Both the position numbers and the translations under genes were made by a program. From CAYZSU01 sp964480565 (GTDB lineage Bacteria > UBA10199 > 2-02-FULL-44-16 > JAAZCA01), in assembly GCA_964480565.1 (NCBI GenBank), contig CAYZSU010000107.1, positions 1-5,976 of the forward strand: 5,976 bases of DNA. Reading direction: 5' to 3'. Within the stretch, counting starts at the first letter, position 1. Each line of letters starts with the position of its first letter. This document shows positions 5,976-5,976 of the stretch, piece by piece. Under the pieces are notes generated by a model. That model worked only from the letters and a program-made list of their open reading frames with translations, ran no database searches and was not told the DNA's origin.

Positions 5976-5976
5976 T

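Noticed and set aside
1..5976. CRISPR array, insertion sequence, tRNA, rRNA or toxin-antitoxin/defence genes
   Set aside because: No regularly spaced direct repeats, transposase motifs, terminal inverted repeats, tRNA-like cloverleaf or recognisable defence domains were seen on either strand.

Overview
The window looks like a chromosomal piece of an A+T-rich, Gram-negative-type bacterium. Genes are closely packed, several have recognisable Shine-Dalgarno sites, and sigma70-like promoter elements can be found. Species cannot be named from this sequence; a proteobacterium is my weak preference, based on the style of the branched-chain aminotransferase. A run of exactly 100 N marks a scaffold join, so this is a draft or metagenome assembly.

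Layout, left to right. (1) The 5' end (1-156, minus) holds the first 52 codons of a membrane protein that runs off the window. (2) After a 175-base divergent spacer comes a probable two-gene operon on the plus strand: a GtrA-family four-helix membrane protein (332-739) and an FAD-dependent amine-oxidase-fold oxidoreductase (783-2160). The second gene is interrupted by the N gap, which hides part of it and shifts the apparent frame. (3) On the minus strand is a branched-chain amino acid aminotransferase, ilvE (2477-3394), followed by a small four-cysteine zinc-ribbon protein (about 2207-2437) whose frame continues directly from the ilvE stop codon. (4) Divergent from ilvE, on the plus strand, is a GT-C fold membrane glycosyltransferase of the ArnT/PMT type (3591-5135). 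(5) Converging on it from the right edge is a family 2 glycosyltransferase resembling dolichyl/polyprenyl-phosphate glucosyltransferases (5196-5975).

Four of the genes fit one theme: lipid-linked sugar transfer across the inner membrane. A cytoplasmic GT2 would load a sugar on a polyprenyl phosphate. GtrA-type proteins are proposed to help flip such carriers. A GT-C enzyme would use the carrier on the periplasmic side. The FAD oxidoreductase is a frequent companion of such genes with no assigned reaction. The partial membrane protein at the left edge may belong with them. The ilvE/zinc-ribbon pair sits in the middle and is metabolically unrelated. This is an ordinary cell-envelope glycosylation neighbourhood. 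I see no CRISPR array, mobile element, RNA gene or defence system, and no convincing new system. The points most worth checking are the FAD enzyme with its hidden segment, the ilvE/zinc-ribbon in-frame junction, and the gene at the left edge.
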